Source: an uncultured Faecalibacterium sp.
GTDB taxonomy: Bacteria > Bacillota > Clostridia > Oscillospirales > Ruminococcaceae
DNA: 64,000 nt
Assembly (NCBI GenBank): GCA_934533135.1
Contig: CAKTBG010000010.1
Coordinates: 7,411-71,410 of the forward strand
Direction: 5' to 3'
Below, piece after piece: positions 17,634 to 25,464 of the stretch (within the stretch, counting starts at the first letter, position 1; each line of letters opens with the position of its first letter). The notes beneath the pieces were generated by a model. It had not been told where the DNA came from and ran no database searches. It worked only from the letters and a program-made list of their open reading frames with translations. Both the position numbers and the translations under genes were made by a program.

Positions 17634-17721
17634 GGTGTATTTTCCCCTCTCTCATGCGTCTGATCCCGGGCTGCTGCGGGCTGTTTCTCGGCTCAGGACT
17701 TGTCCGTTTGGAGAACAGCGA

Positions 17722-17753
17722 GAAGCCAGCTCCTACCCGGCAGAGCTGGCTTC
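17722..17753 (-). terminator. hairpin downstream of the small acidic protein gene
   Basis: A perfect 11 bp stem, GAAGCCAGCTC (17722-17732) with GAGCTGGCTTC (17743-17753). The T-tract is on the plus-strand side (CGATTCTTTTT), so on the minus strand it may act as a weak terminator or 3' end stabiliser. Confidence 0.5.
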
Positions 17754-17762
17754 CGATTCTTT

Positions 17763-18005
17763 TTATCTTTCCTGCGTTGTTTCCGGCAATTCGGAAATTT
17801 CGTAAGCGTTGTCGTCCGATGGATCCGGGCAGTTGTCGCTGCATTGGCTCACGCTGCCGCAGGGTGCTTCGGAGCATTTCGCCATTTCCTCCTCCGAAAC
17901 GCCGTTGTCAACATTTTCCCAGTCCATCTCATAGGAATCCACACTGCCGTCGGTCACATCCTCGGCTCCCGGCAGACCGGGAACACGGAACACGTCGAAG
18001 ACCAT
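17763..18005 (-). CDS. small acidic cysteine-containing protein, unknown
   Basis: An 80-residue protein starting MVFDVFRVPGLPG, strongly acidic (many Asp/Glu), with four cysteines in a 16-residue stretch (CSEAPCGSVSQCSDNC) that could bind metal. The ATG at 18005 has AGGGAGGAG seven bases upstream; a GTG two codons earlier sits too close to it. It follows the surface SGNH gene by 56 bp on the same strand and ends at a hairpin. Family not recognised; real gene status rests on the ribosome site and operon position. Confidence 0.55.
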   Translation of the reverse strand: MVFDVFRVPGLPGAEDVTDGSVDSYEMDWENVDNGVSEEEMAKCSEAPCGSVSQCSDNCPDPSDDNAYEISELPETTQER

Positions 18006-18060
18006 GGGCACTCCTCCCTTCTGCTCAGCTTATGCAGACGGGCAGGAAATGGTTCCCGGG

Positions 18061-19965
18061 TCAGTCAGCCTTGCTTTCGCTGGGTGTTTCCTTGCTGGCG
18101 GAAGCTTCCGGATCGGAAGAGCTGCTGGCAGATTCCGCTTTGGACTCCGCCTTAGACTCTGCTTTGGATTCACTCGCGGCCTCACTCTTGGACGCAGACG
18201 ACGAACTGGCCGTGCTGTGCGATCCGCTGGACGAACTGCCGGATGTGCCCGACGACGCGGAAGCGGAAGAAGAGCTTCCGGACGAGCTGCTCGAAGCACT
18301 GTGCGTGCTGGAGCTGCTCTCACTGCTGGAAGAGGCCGTGCTGTGTGCGCTGCTCGAGCTGGAAGACGAAGATGTACTTCCGGAGGACGCTCCGGAACTG
18401 CTGGAGCTCGACGAGCTGCTCGAGCTTCCGCTGCCGATGATGCTGATGGTCAGGGTATTGCTGCTTACCGAGCAGTCGTTGTAGCTGACCACGGCATGGA
18501 CTTTATAGGTCGCGTCGCTGGTGTCGGTGATCTGCACCGTCACGGTGGAATGGCCTGCCGCCTCTTTCACCTCGACGCCGTTGGCATACCAGCGGATGGA
18601 AGAGGTGCTGCCGTACTTTCCGCTCAGGTTGGCGCGGAAGGTGATGGCATTTCCGGACAGGCTCTTCTCGCCGGTGATCTTGACCGACAGGCTGGCAAAG
18701 ACCGCTGTGACATCCAGATTCTGCTTGAAGTTTGTATCCGTGCGGGTCTTGCTGGTCTCGCCGTCGCTCCATTTGACGAACACATGATCTTCTGCCGGAA
18801 CTGCGGTAACGGTCAGCGACTTGGACGGATCTGTCACGGTGTAGTGGAGCGATTTGCCGGAATCGCTGCCGCAGCTCAGAGAACCGCCGCCGCTCTTCTC
18901 GACCTGATAGCGCACCTCGTAATGCACCGCAGGCTCCTTGCTTTCGCTGGTGCTTGCGCTGGAGCTGGTGCTCTCGCTCGTGCTTTCACTTTCGCTGACA
19001 CTGGGGGCAGGGCTTTCACTGCTGGCGGCTTCGGAGCTGCTCGGTGCCTGCACCGCCGCACTAGGGTTTGAGGTATACTCCAGCGTCCGGGTCGGGATGT
19101 TGGCCGTATCCGGGCGGCGATCCTCGGTGGAATAGGCATGGGTGCGGAGATAATTCAGAGCTGCCTTGAGGCCTGCCGTCTTGAGATGGATGTCGCCATT
19201 GGTGTAGTAATCCGCAATGCCGTAGCCGTTTTCGCCCTTCAGCACCTCGGCGGTATTCAGGAAGCGGACGCCCAGCTGCTCACACAGATTCAAAAGAGCC
19301 ATATTGAAATCGTCGATCTTGGCCTGATCCATGTGCGGGTAATTGGCGTGATTTTCCGGGATGGGCGGCACCGTGTTCACGATGATGTCTGTGTACGGGT
19401 AGCTGGCCTGAATGGTCTGCACCAGCGTCGTGTAGTGGGTGATGAACTCGTTGACCTCCATGCCGGTATCGTTGGTGCCAAACGTCAGCACCACACGGCG
19501 GGGCTTCATCTTGGCGACGGCTTCGGCGATGGTATAATGATTGCTGTCGTTCTTAAAGGTCACGATGCCATCGTTCAGTGCGGCCTGCGTACCGATGCCC
19601 TCTTTGGCGCAGAACTGCTGCAGCGAGATCAGGCCGTTGTTGTACAGGCGGACCGTGTTGGAATCGCCCAGAAAGAGGGTATCGTTCAGGTATTCTTCCC
19701 CCGCATCGCCGGTCTCCGGCAGCAGGGCATCCGATCCCTGATCGATCTGGTAGTGCTCGGAGAGATTTTCTCCCCCGCTGCCATCGTCTGTCGTCTGCGA
19801 CTCCGAAGCGGCCGGTTCCGCCGGGGCAGGCTTCCCTTTTTTCAACAGGGTCAGCGTGATGCCTGCCGTCAGCAGGGCAGCCAGTGCGCAGATGACGCAG
19901 ATCAGAACCGCCTGCTTTTGGAGAGAACTCATAGAAGTATTTTCCGCTTGCGTTTTACGACTCAT
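18061..19965 (-). CDS. membrane-anchored SGNH/GDSL hydrolase with serine-rich tail
   Basis: A 634-residue cell-surface protein. An N-terminal membrane anchor (about residues 17-39) precedes an SGNH esterase domain with block I FLGDSN, block III GTNDTG and the C-terminal Asp-His block (GDIHLK). Then come a Ser/Glu linker, an InlB-type B-repeat (YEVRYQVEKSGGG..., VFVKWSDGETSKTRT, LDVTAVFA), an Ig-like segment and a low-complexity tail of over 120 residues, mostly Ser with Ala/Glu/Lys. No LPXTG signal is seen. It probably removes acyl groups from cell-wall or environmental glycans. The ATG at 19965 is preceded by GGGTGAG. It follows the HAD gene by 7 bp. Confidence 0.8.
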   Translation of the reverse strand: MSRKTQAENTSMSSLQKQAVLICVICALAALLTAGITLTLLKKGKPAPAEPAASESQTTDDGSGGENLSEHYQIDQGSDALLPETGDAGEEYLNDTLFLGDSNTVRLYNNGLISLQQFCAKEGIGTQAALNDGIVTFKNDSNHYTIAEAVAKMKPRRVVLTFGTNDTGMEVNEFITHYTTLVQTIQASYPYTDIIVNTVPPIPENHANYPHMDQAKIDDFNMALLNLCEQLGVRFLNTAEVLKGENGYGIADYYTNGDIHLKTAGLKAALNYLRTHAYSTEDRRPDTANIPTRTLEYTSNPSAAVQAPSSSEAASSESPAPSVSESESTSESTSSSASTSESKEPAVHYEVRYQVEKSGGGSLSCGSDSGKSLHYTVTDPSKSLTVTAVPAEDHVFVKWSDGETSKTRTDTNFKQNLDVTAVFASLSVKITGEKSLSGNAITFRANLSGKYGSTSSIRWYANGVEVKEAAGHSTVTVQITDTSDATYKVHAVVSYNDCSVSSNTLTISIIGSGSSSSSSSSSSSGASSGSTSSSSSSSSAHSTASSSSESSSSTHSASSSSSGSSSSASASSGTSGSSSSGSHSTASSSSASKSEAASESKAESKAESKAESASSSSDPEASASKETPSESKAD

Positions 19966-19972
19966 CTTTTTC

Positions 19973-20656
19973 TCACCCTTCGTCTTTCTGCATGGTTCCC
20001 TGCTTTTCAGCGGTGCCAAGGATCTGGTCGGCCAGATCTGCACAGCTGTCGGCAAAAAGCACCGGGTGGAATGGCTCCAGCTCTTCGCGGCTGCCGTAGC
20101 CGTACAGCACCGCACCGGCATCCAGTCCACAATCGGCCGCCCCACGCATATCATCGTTCCGGTCGCCGACCATCAACACCCGCTTGCCCGCCAGCATCGG
20201 CTGCGCCAGCACATACCGCACCACGTCGGTCTTGGTGTCGCGGGTAGCATCCATCGACGCACCGCCGATGAAATCAAAAAACGGAGCCAGACCCTGCTCC
20301 TGCAGGATCGGCGTGACCACCTGCGTTGGCTTGGACGTTGCCGTGCAGAGGATCAACCCGGCCTCTTTCAGCCGGTGCAGCATCTCGGGCACACCGGGAT
20401 ACACTGCCCCCTCGTGGCTGCCTTTTTCCCGATAGCTGGCACGGTACATCTCGGCTGCTTTTTCGACCATGGCCGGGTCGGAGAAATGCTCACCGAAGCT
20501 CTTGCGAAGCGGCGGGCCGAGATAGCGGCGGAGGTTGATGCCCGTGGTATCGACCCCCATTTTCTGGAAAACTTCTTCCAGTGTATTTATAATGCCGGGA
20601 GCGGAATCGATCAGCGTTCCGTCCACGTCAAACAGGATGGCGTCATAATGCAGCAC
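19973..20656 (-). CDS. HAD phosphatase, phosphoglycolate-phosphatase-like
   Basis: A 227-residue hydrolase with motif I DVDGTLIDS, motif II T in TATSKPTQV, motif III lysine in DTKTDVVRYVL, and motif IV GDRNDDMRGA. This is the Gph/PpaX subgroup with a helical cap. The start is taken as the GTG at 20656, eight bases after AGGGG; an in-frame GTG at 20686 lies at the expected transcription start. Substrate not deducible. First gene of a three-gene operon with the SGNH protein and the small acidic protein. Confidence 0.8.
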   Translation of the reverse strand: MLHYDAILFDVDGTLIDSAPGIINTLEEVFQKMGVDTTGINLRRYLGPPLRKSFGEHFSDPAMVEKAAEMYRASYREKGSHEGAVYPGVPEMLHRLKEAGLILCTATSKPTQVVTPILQEQGLAPFFDFIGGASMDATRDTKTDVVRYVLAQPMLAGKRVLMVGDRNDDMRGAADCGLDAGAVLYGYGSREELEPFHPVLFADSCADLADQILGTAEKQGTMQKDEG

Positions 20657-20693
20657 GACTTGTTCCCCTTTCGTTTTTAAGTACACAGCTTAT

Positions 20694-20722
20694 AGTATAG
20701 CACAGATTTTCCGTATCAGCAA
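20694..20722 (-). promoter_or_regulatory. promoter of the HAD-SGNH operon
   Basis: On the minus strand TTGCTG (20722-20717), 17 bp, TATACT (20699-20694). Confidence 0.65.
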
Positions 20723-20802
20723 TTCCGACAAAGAATTTTTCCTGTTTTTATACATTTTATTCATCCAATCGACTTTCTTTTCCCCTTCGGAAAAACAAAA
20801 AA

Positions 20803-20829
20803 GCCCGCCCGAACGCAGGTCAGGCAGGC
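20803..20829 (-). terminator. intrinsic terminator
   Basis: On the minus strand GCCTGCC (20829-20823) pairs with GGGCGGGC (20810-20803), followed by TTTTTTGTTTTT. It ends the 20846 gene. Confidence 0.75.
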
Positions 20830-20845
20830 AGAAGAATGCAAAAGC

Positions 20846-21175
20846 TCAGGTCGCGGCAGCGGTGCTCCCATTTTCAGCAGAGGGATAGTAGAGGTTGTTG
20901 GAGATGAACTCCAGCTTATCTTTGAGCACCAGCTCAAGATTTGCCACAGCGTGTACCATGTTGGTGGCCGAATCGTTGACTTCCAGCAGCTTGCACAGAT
21001 CCAGCTCCTCCATCGTCATGGCGGTCTTCATCTTCTGGCTCTCCGCACAGAGGATGTGGCTCAGGGCAGACTCCTGCAGCGCGATGCTCTCCAGCAGGTC
21101 GATCACGGCCTGATCGAGGGAAACACGGGGCAGTGCCGGGCAATTCAGGGTCTCGGGGCAGTTGGGTGTGACCAT
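20846..21175 (-). CDS. small helical protein of unknown function
   Basis: A 109-residue protein. The core, ESIALQESALSHILCAESQK, is a helical motif that resembles a family of small proteins found in spore-forming Firmicutes, often beside coat or surface proteins; this resemblance is from memory and unverified. It is predicted soluble and cytoplasmic, with no signal peptide. AAGGATGAT precedes the ATG. It sits 75 bp downstream of yerC on the same strand and ends at a strong terminator. Confidence 0.55.
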   Translation of the reverse strand: MVTPNCPETLNCPALPRVSLDQAVIDLLESIALQESALSHILCAESQKMKTAMTMEELDLCKLLEVNDSATNMVHAVANLELVLKDKLEFISNNLYYPSAENGSTAAAT

Positions 21176-21250
21176 AGCGGATCATCCTTTCTCTCTATAA
21201 GGTAGGTGTAATCCATCCTATGCCGCAGGCCGCCCCAGTGTCCGAAAAAT

Positions 21251-21568
21251 TTACGGCTCTTTGTCTGCCGGTTTGTCTCCTTCCAGCTTTTCGATCACAT
21301 TGCGGTAACCGCCGGAGCCGTACTGGATGCAGCGGTTGATCCGGCTGATGGTGGCCGTGCTGATCTCCACCGTCTTGACGATCTGATCGTAGGTATTGCC
21401 GCTGAGCAGGAGCTTGGCTGCTTCCAGCCGCTGCGCCATATCCGAGATCTCCTTGACGGTGCAGAGATCCTCAAAAAAATGATAGCACTCTTCCCGCGTC
21501 TCCAAGCTGAGGATCGCATCGAACAGCGCGTCCGTCGTCTTGTTTCTTCTGGGTTGATGTTCTGCCAT
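21251..21568 (-). CDS. yerC: YerC/YecD family TrpR-related regulator
   Basis: A 105-residue TrpR-superfamily DNA-binding protein. It has the all-helical YerC layout: an N-terminal KTTDALFDAILSLETREECYHFFEDLCTVKEI segment (given in part by family resemblance), then the helix-turn-helix LLSGNTYDQIVKTVEISTATISRINRC. The regulon and ligand are not established for the family. AAAGGAGG precedes the ATG. Its promoter contains a 9 bp inverted repeat, so it may repress itself. Confidence 0.85.
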   Translation of the reverse strand: MAEHQPRRNKTTDALFDAILSLETREECYHFFEDLCTVKEISDMAQRLEAAKLLLSGNTYDQIVKTVEISTATISRINRCIQYGSGGYRNVIEKLEGDKPADKEP

Positions 21569-21614
21569 AGCTGCCTCCTTTGGCGGGCATTCCGAGCCGA
21601 TTTTGCGATTGATT

Positions 21615-21655
21615 TTTCACGCTATTACTTTAGCACTTGAAAGCGTGAAAGTCAA
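21615..21655 (-). promoter_or_regulatory. yerC promoter with palindromic operator
   Basis: On the minus strand TTGACT (21655-21650), 17 bp, TAAAGT (21632-21627). TTTCACGCT (21615-21623) and AGCGTGAAA (21642-21650) form an exact 9 bp inverted repeat with an 18 bp centre that brackets the -10 box and touches -35. Confidence 0.6.
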
Positions 21656-21804
21656 GCATTTCGGGTACTTTTCCAACGCTTCAACCGATTTCATCTGTTT
21701 ATGTGTTTAGATTTATTCATTTCACGTTTGAACGAAAATCATCTAAAATTTCCGAATGAAATCCGCAAAAAAATGGCATTGTCTCCCAACTTGTTCCAAA
21801 GATA

Positions 21805-21832
21805 TTGACAAAATATGAAATCTGGCTAAAAT
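21805..21832 (+). promoter_or_regulatory. promoter of the T-box/cstA transcript
   Basis: TTGACA (21805-21810), 16 bp, TAAAAT (21827-21832). Transcription would begin near 21839, the start of the T-box leader. Confidence 0.65.
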
Positions 21833-21838
21833 AAGGGG

Positions 21839-22186
21839 CAATCAATCGGCAAATGCAAAGAACAGGACACGACCCTTTGCACCACCTGCTTTCAGAAAGC
21901 CGTCGGACGATGCAAGACGGCAGCAAAGAACAGAGGGGCATCCCCTGCGAGCAGCCAGCAGGAACGAAGCGGATCCCGCTTTCAGTAGTGTTGGCCGTGC
22001 AGCCTACGTTACAGGGCGGCGTATCCGCATCCAGAACCGATGCGTTGTACGTTTTAAAAGCGGCTGTATCTTCTACAGCAACCGAAGTGGTACCGCGGAG
22101 AATTCCGAAAGCGTTGTGTCGCTTTCTCGGATGCCTTCGTCTTCGATGGACAGAGCGATCTGCCCGGAGAGGCGGAGGCTTTTTTC
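21839..22186 (+). ncRNA. T-box riboswitch leader of cstA
   Basis: The conserved T-box GAAGTGGTACCGCGG (22084-22098) is preceded by a stem-III hairpin GCTGTA-TCTTC-TACAGC (22063-22079) and followed by the terminator GCCTTCGTC/GGCGGAGGC (22133-22141, 22171-22179) with TTTTTTC. The CTTC of the terminator arm can pair with the GAAG before the T-box to make the antiterminator. The stem-I distal part is recognisable near CAGAAAGCCGTC (21896-21907 region). The specifier codon is not assigned with confidence; AGA after GAAC in the 3' side of stem I is one candidate. Confidence 0.82.
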
Positions 22187-22283
22187 ATCGGGATCCACTT
22201 CTCTTCTGCACAGACTGCAGCAATGCCTCCTGAGACATTGCAGTTCGGATGTCGGTTGAAAGAAAGGAAAGAGGTAAAACACA

Positions 22284-24011
22284 ATGAATACGCTGGTCAT
22301 CGTTTTGATCGCAGCGGTGTGCCTGTTTGGAGCTTATATGCTCTACGGCCGCTGGCTGGCAAACAAATGGGGCATCGACCCCAAAGCGAAAACCCCTGCT
22401 GTCGTCCATGAGGACGGCCGCGACTATGTGCCCACCAATGGCTGGACGGTCTTTGCGCACCAGTTCAGCTCCATTGCCGGTGCCGGCCCTGTCACCGGTG
22501 CGATTCAGGCTGCTGCGTTTGGCTGGCTGCCGGTTCTGCTGTGGGTCCTGCTGGGCGGCATCTTCTTTGGTGCTGTCACCGACTTCGGTGCCCTGTACGC
22601 TTCCGTCAAGAACGACGGCAAGAGCATGGGTATGCTGATCGAGAAATACATCGGTAAGACCGGCCGCAAGCTGTTCCTGCTGTTCTGCTGGCTGTTCTGC
22701 GGCATCGTCATTGCGGCTTTCGCCGACATGGTTGCAGGCACCTTCAATGCTTACGGCGCAGATGGTGCGCTCTCTGCCGCGGCTCAGACCAATGGTGCTG
22801 CCGGCATGGTCTCCATCATGTTCATGGTTTTTGCCGTTGTCTTCGGCCTGCTTCAGAAGAAATTCCACTTCTCCGGCTGGAAGGAGAGCGTCATCAGCAT
22901 CGTTTTCATCGTTCTGTCCTTTGTGATCGGTGCCAATGTTCCCCTGATCTTCGGCAAGGCTGCATGGAGCTACATCACCTTTATTTACATCTTCTTTGCC
23001 GCTGTTCTCCCCATGTGGCTGCTCAAGCAGCCCCGTGACCACATGACCACCTTTATGTTCGTCGCCATGATCGCGGGTGCTGTCGTTGGCCTGCTGGTCG
23101 CTCACCCCACCATGAATCTGCCCGTCTTCACCGGTTTCAACAATGAGAAGCTGGGCACCATGTTCCCCATCCTGTTCGTCACCGTTGCCTGCGGTGCTGT
23201 TTCCGGTTTCCACAGCCTCGTCTCCTCCGGTACTTCTTCCAAGACCGTTGAGAACGAGAAAGATATGCTGAAGGTCGGCTATGGTGCCATGATCCTTGAG
23301 AGCCTGCTGGCAGTTCTGGCACTGTGTGTGGCAGGTGCTGCCGCCGCTGCAGACGGCACCCCCGCCGCAGGCACCCCGTTCCAGATCTTCTCCACCGGTG
23401 TCGCCGGTTTCTTTGAGATGTTTGGTGTTCCGGTCTACGCTGCCACGGTCTTTATGACCATGTGTGTTTCCGCTCTGGCTCTGACCAGTCTGGATGCCGT
23501 TGCCCGTATCGGCCGCATGAGCTTCCAGGAGCTGTTCAGCGTCGATGATATGGAGCACGCTGAGGGCTGGCGCAAGCTGTTCTGCAACGTCTACTTCTCC
23601 ACCTTCCTCACGCTGGCATTCGGCTTCCTGCTGACCAAGATCGGCTACGCCAACATCTGGCCGCTGTTCGGTTCTGCCAACCAGCTGCTGTCTGCTCTGG
23701 TTCTGGCCACCCTGTGCGTCTTCCTCAAGGTCACCGGCCGCAGCAACAAGATGCTGTTCCCCCCGCTGGTCATCATGCTCTGCGTCACCTTCACGGCTCT
23801 GGTGCAGCGTCTGATCGCAATGGTCAAGGCCATCAGCAATGCCGCTGCTGTCACCATCCCTGCGGGTGAGGCTACTTGGGGCAGCGTGTTCATCGCCAAC
23901 GGCCTGCAGCTGATCCTTGCGATCCTGCTGATCGTTCTGGGTCTGAACATCGTGGTTCACTCCTTCAAGGCTTACAAGTCCGCGGAGCACAACAGCGAAG
24001 CCAGCGTCTAA
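22284..24011 (+). CDS. cstA: CstA-type carbon starvation protein (peptide/pyruvate transporter)
   Basis: A 575-residue membrane protein with about 15 hydrophobic segments. The CstA family start (YGRWLANKWGID), VPTNGWTVFAHQFSSIAGAGPVTG (seen in part), FHSLVSSGTSSK and the C-terminal GSANQLLSALVLAT motifs are clear. Enterobacterial CstA/BtsT members import pyruvate or peptides; Firmicute members are usually called peptide transporters. A GGAAAGAGG ribosome site precedes the ATG. Codon use is strongly biased (ACC, GTC, CTG), suggesting high expression. Control by a T-box suggests that uptake responds to charging of one tRNA. Confidence 0.9.
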   Translation: MNTLVIVLIAAVCLFGAYMLYGRWLANKWGIDPKAKTPAVVHEDGRDYVPTNGWTVFAHQFSSIAGAGPVTGAIQAAAFGWLPVLLWVLLGGIFFGAVTDFGALYASVKNDGKSMGMLIEKYIGKTGRKLFLLFCWLFCGIVIAAFADMVAGTFNAYGADGALSAAAQTNGAAGMVSIMFMVFAVVFGLLQKKFHFSGWKESVISIVFIVLSFVIGANVPLIFGKAAWSYITFIYIFFAAVLPMWLLKQPRDHMTTFMFVAMIAGAVVGLLVAHPTMNLPVFTGFNNEKLGTMFPILFVTVACGAVSGFHSLVSSGTSSKTVENEKDMLKVGYGAMILESLLAVLALCVAGAAAAADGTPAAGTPFQIFSTGVAGFFEMFGVPVYAATVFMTMCVSALALTSLDAVARIGRMSFQELFSVDDMEHAEGWRKLFCNVYFSTFLTLAFGFLLTKIGYANIWPLFGSANQLLSALVLATLCVFLKVTGRSNKMLFPPLVIMLCVTFTALVQRLIAMVKAISNAAAVTIPAGEATWGSVFIANGLQLILAILLIVLGLNIVVHSFKAYKSAEHNSEASV

Positions 24012-24036
24012 GCTCTGCGTAATTCTTCTTAATAAA

Positions 24037-24077
24037 AATGCCACTGATGGATCGGATTCCGTCAGCGGCATTTTTTG
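24037..24077 (+). terminator. intrinsic terminator of cstA
   Basis: AATGCCACTGATGG (24037-24050) pairs with CCGTCAGCGGCATT (24059-24072, G-U pairs and one mismatch) and is followed by TTTTTG. Confidence 0.8.
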
Positions 24078-24088
24078 TTATGCTTTTT

Positions 24089-24784
24089 TCAGAGATTTAC
24101 CTTTTCCCACTCCCGCAGGACAACAAGCTGCAGTGGGGTATGAAACCAATGCGCGCCGCCTTCCATAATGGTCAGGTGCGCACCGCTTTTCTGGCGGAAC
24201 TGCTCGATGGCATGGTAGGGCGTGAGGTTATCCAGATCGCCATAGAGCACCTCCGTCGGGGCGTTCCACCGATAAGGATGCTCCCGCACCCAGCAGAGGT
24301 ACGGCCATGAAAGCGTCTCACCAAAATCCGTCGGGAGCTCTCCCGCTTCCTTGAGCTGCGGTTCGGTGACATTCGCCCACTGCATCATGCTGGTGATCAG
24401 TTCTTCCATATCCACCACCGGCGACACCAGCAGTACACGCTCAAGATCGGCCTGCTGCAACGCCTCGAGCGACAACCATGCCCCGATGCTGACTGCATAC
24501 AGGCAGACGTGTTTCCAGCGGCGTGCCGCGTAGGTATAGGCGGCCTGTATCTCCGGCACCGCGATCCACGGCAGGAGCTTCTCTTCCCCATTCTTACGTT
24601 CGCCGTGCTCCGGCAGATCGATGGCCATCACCTGATAGCCCATCGCGTCCGCCTGCTCCGCAAAGGGCAGAGCTTCTTCCTTACAGCCCCTTTTGCCGTG
24701 GACGTAGAGATAGACCCATTCGGAGGGTTCGCCGTAGACGATACCCGGAATTTTATGGTCGACGGATATATTCTGTGTTCTCAT
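24089..24784 (-). CDS. alpha/beta hydrolase
   Basis: A 231-residue alpha/beta-fold hydrolase. The oxyanion region VYLYVHGKRG, the nucleophile serine in the elbow AVSIGAWLS (A-x-S-x-G variant, about residue 98), a candidate acid aspartate in VLYGDLDNLT and the histidine in EGGAHWFHT complete a triad. It is probably a cytoplasmic esterase or thioesterase; substrate unknown. It overlaps the upstream GNAT gene by 4 bases (ATGA), so the two are coupled. Confidence 0.75.
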   Translation of the reverse strand: MRTQNISVDHKIPGIVYGEPSEWVYLYVHGKRGCKEEALPFAEQADAMGYQVMAIDLPEHGERKNGEEKLLPWIAVPEIQAAYTYAARRWKHVCLYAVSIGAWLSLEALQQADLERVLLVSPVVDMEELITSMMQWANVTEPQLKEAGELPTDFGETLSWPYLCWVREHPYRWNAPTEVLYGDLDNLTPYHAIEQFRQKSGAHLTIMEGGAHWFHTPLQLVVLREWEKVNL

Positions 24785-25335
24785 TTCAGCATTTTCACCA
24801 TGATAATTTCGTCGCGGTAGGTGCCATCCTTGAGCTTGAACGCTCTGGGGCTGACCCCGTACTTCGCAAAACCAAACTTTTCGTAGAGATGAATCGCGCG
24901 GACATTGTCCTCGAACACGCCCAGTTCCAGCTGTTCAAAGCCGTTGGCCGCGGCCTGTTCGACGGCAAGCTGCATCAGGAAACTGCCCAGACCACAGCCC
25001 CAGTATTCTTTCCGGATGGAAATGCCCATCATCGCCCGGTGCCGCCACTTGAGGTGCGGGCGGATCTGTGTGACCCCGATATCGCCGACTTGCTCTCCCC
25101 TGTCATCATAGACACCAATTTCAAAGTTTATCGGGCTTGCTTCGCAGGCGGTCAGACCCTCGCGGACTCTTTCAACGTCATAACTGCATTCTTCCGGATA
25201 GCGCGCCATAAAATACGTTTCGCCGGAAGTCGTATAGCGAAAATCGCTGAGAGCTTCGGCATCTGCCGCACACAGACTGCGCACGGTCAGAACTTTTCCA
25301 TCCGGCAGCTTGAATTCATGGGGTTCGATTCGCAT
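24781..25335 (-). CDS. GNAT family N-acetyltransferase
   Basis: A 184-residue protein with the GNAT acetyl-CoA site IRKEYWGCGLGSFLMQLAVE (R/Q-x-x-G-x-G/A form) and the C-terminal LYEKFGFAKYGVSPRAFKL, typical of RimJ/RimL-like or amine acetyltransferases. Acceptor unknown. Translationally coupled to the following hydrolase. Confidence 0.8.
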   Translation of the reverse strand: MRIEPHEFKLPDGKVLTVRSLCAADAEALSDFRYTTSGETYFMARYPEECSYDVERVREGLTACEASPINFEIGVYDDRGEQVGDIGVTQIRPHLKWRHRAMMGISIRKEYWGCGLGSFLMQLAVEQAAANGFEQLELGVFEDNVRAIHLYEKFGFAKYGVSPRAFKLKDGTYRDEIIMVKMLK

Positions 25336-25405
25336 TTGTCAGCACTTCTTTCTCTTTTGGAATGCGTCCATCATAGCACAGAGTTTTCCCAATTGCAAGA
25401 CGCAA

Positions 25406-25441
25406 AAGAGCCGCAGAACCTTGAATGGCTCTGCGGCTCTT
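25406..25441 (-). terminator. terminator of rpsB-tsf
   Basis: AAGAGCCGCAGAACC (25406-25420) pairs with GGCTCTGCGGCTCTT (25427-25441) with one mismatch. The minus-strand continuation is TTTTGCG. Confidence 0.8.
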
Positions 25442-25464
25442 CTTCTCTTTGCCGGAAGTTTAAA

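Noticed and set aside
14913..17663. 916-codon open frame antisense to the ABC-F and HAD genes
   Set aside because: It exactly covers three well-supported minus-strand genes and has shadow-like composition.
22185..24071. 628-codon frame antisense to cstA
   Set aside because: Shadow frame that begins and ends outside the gene, with no start signal.
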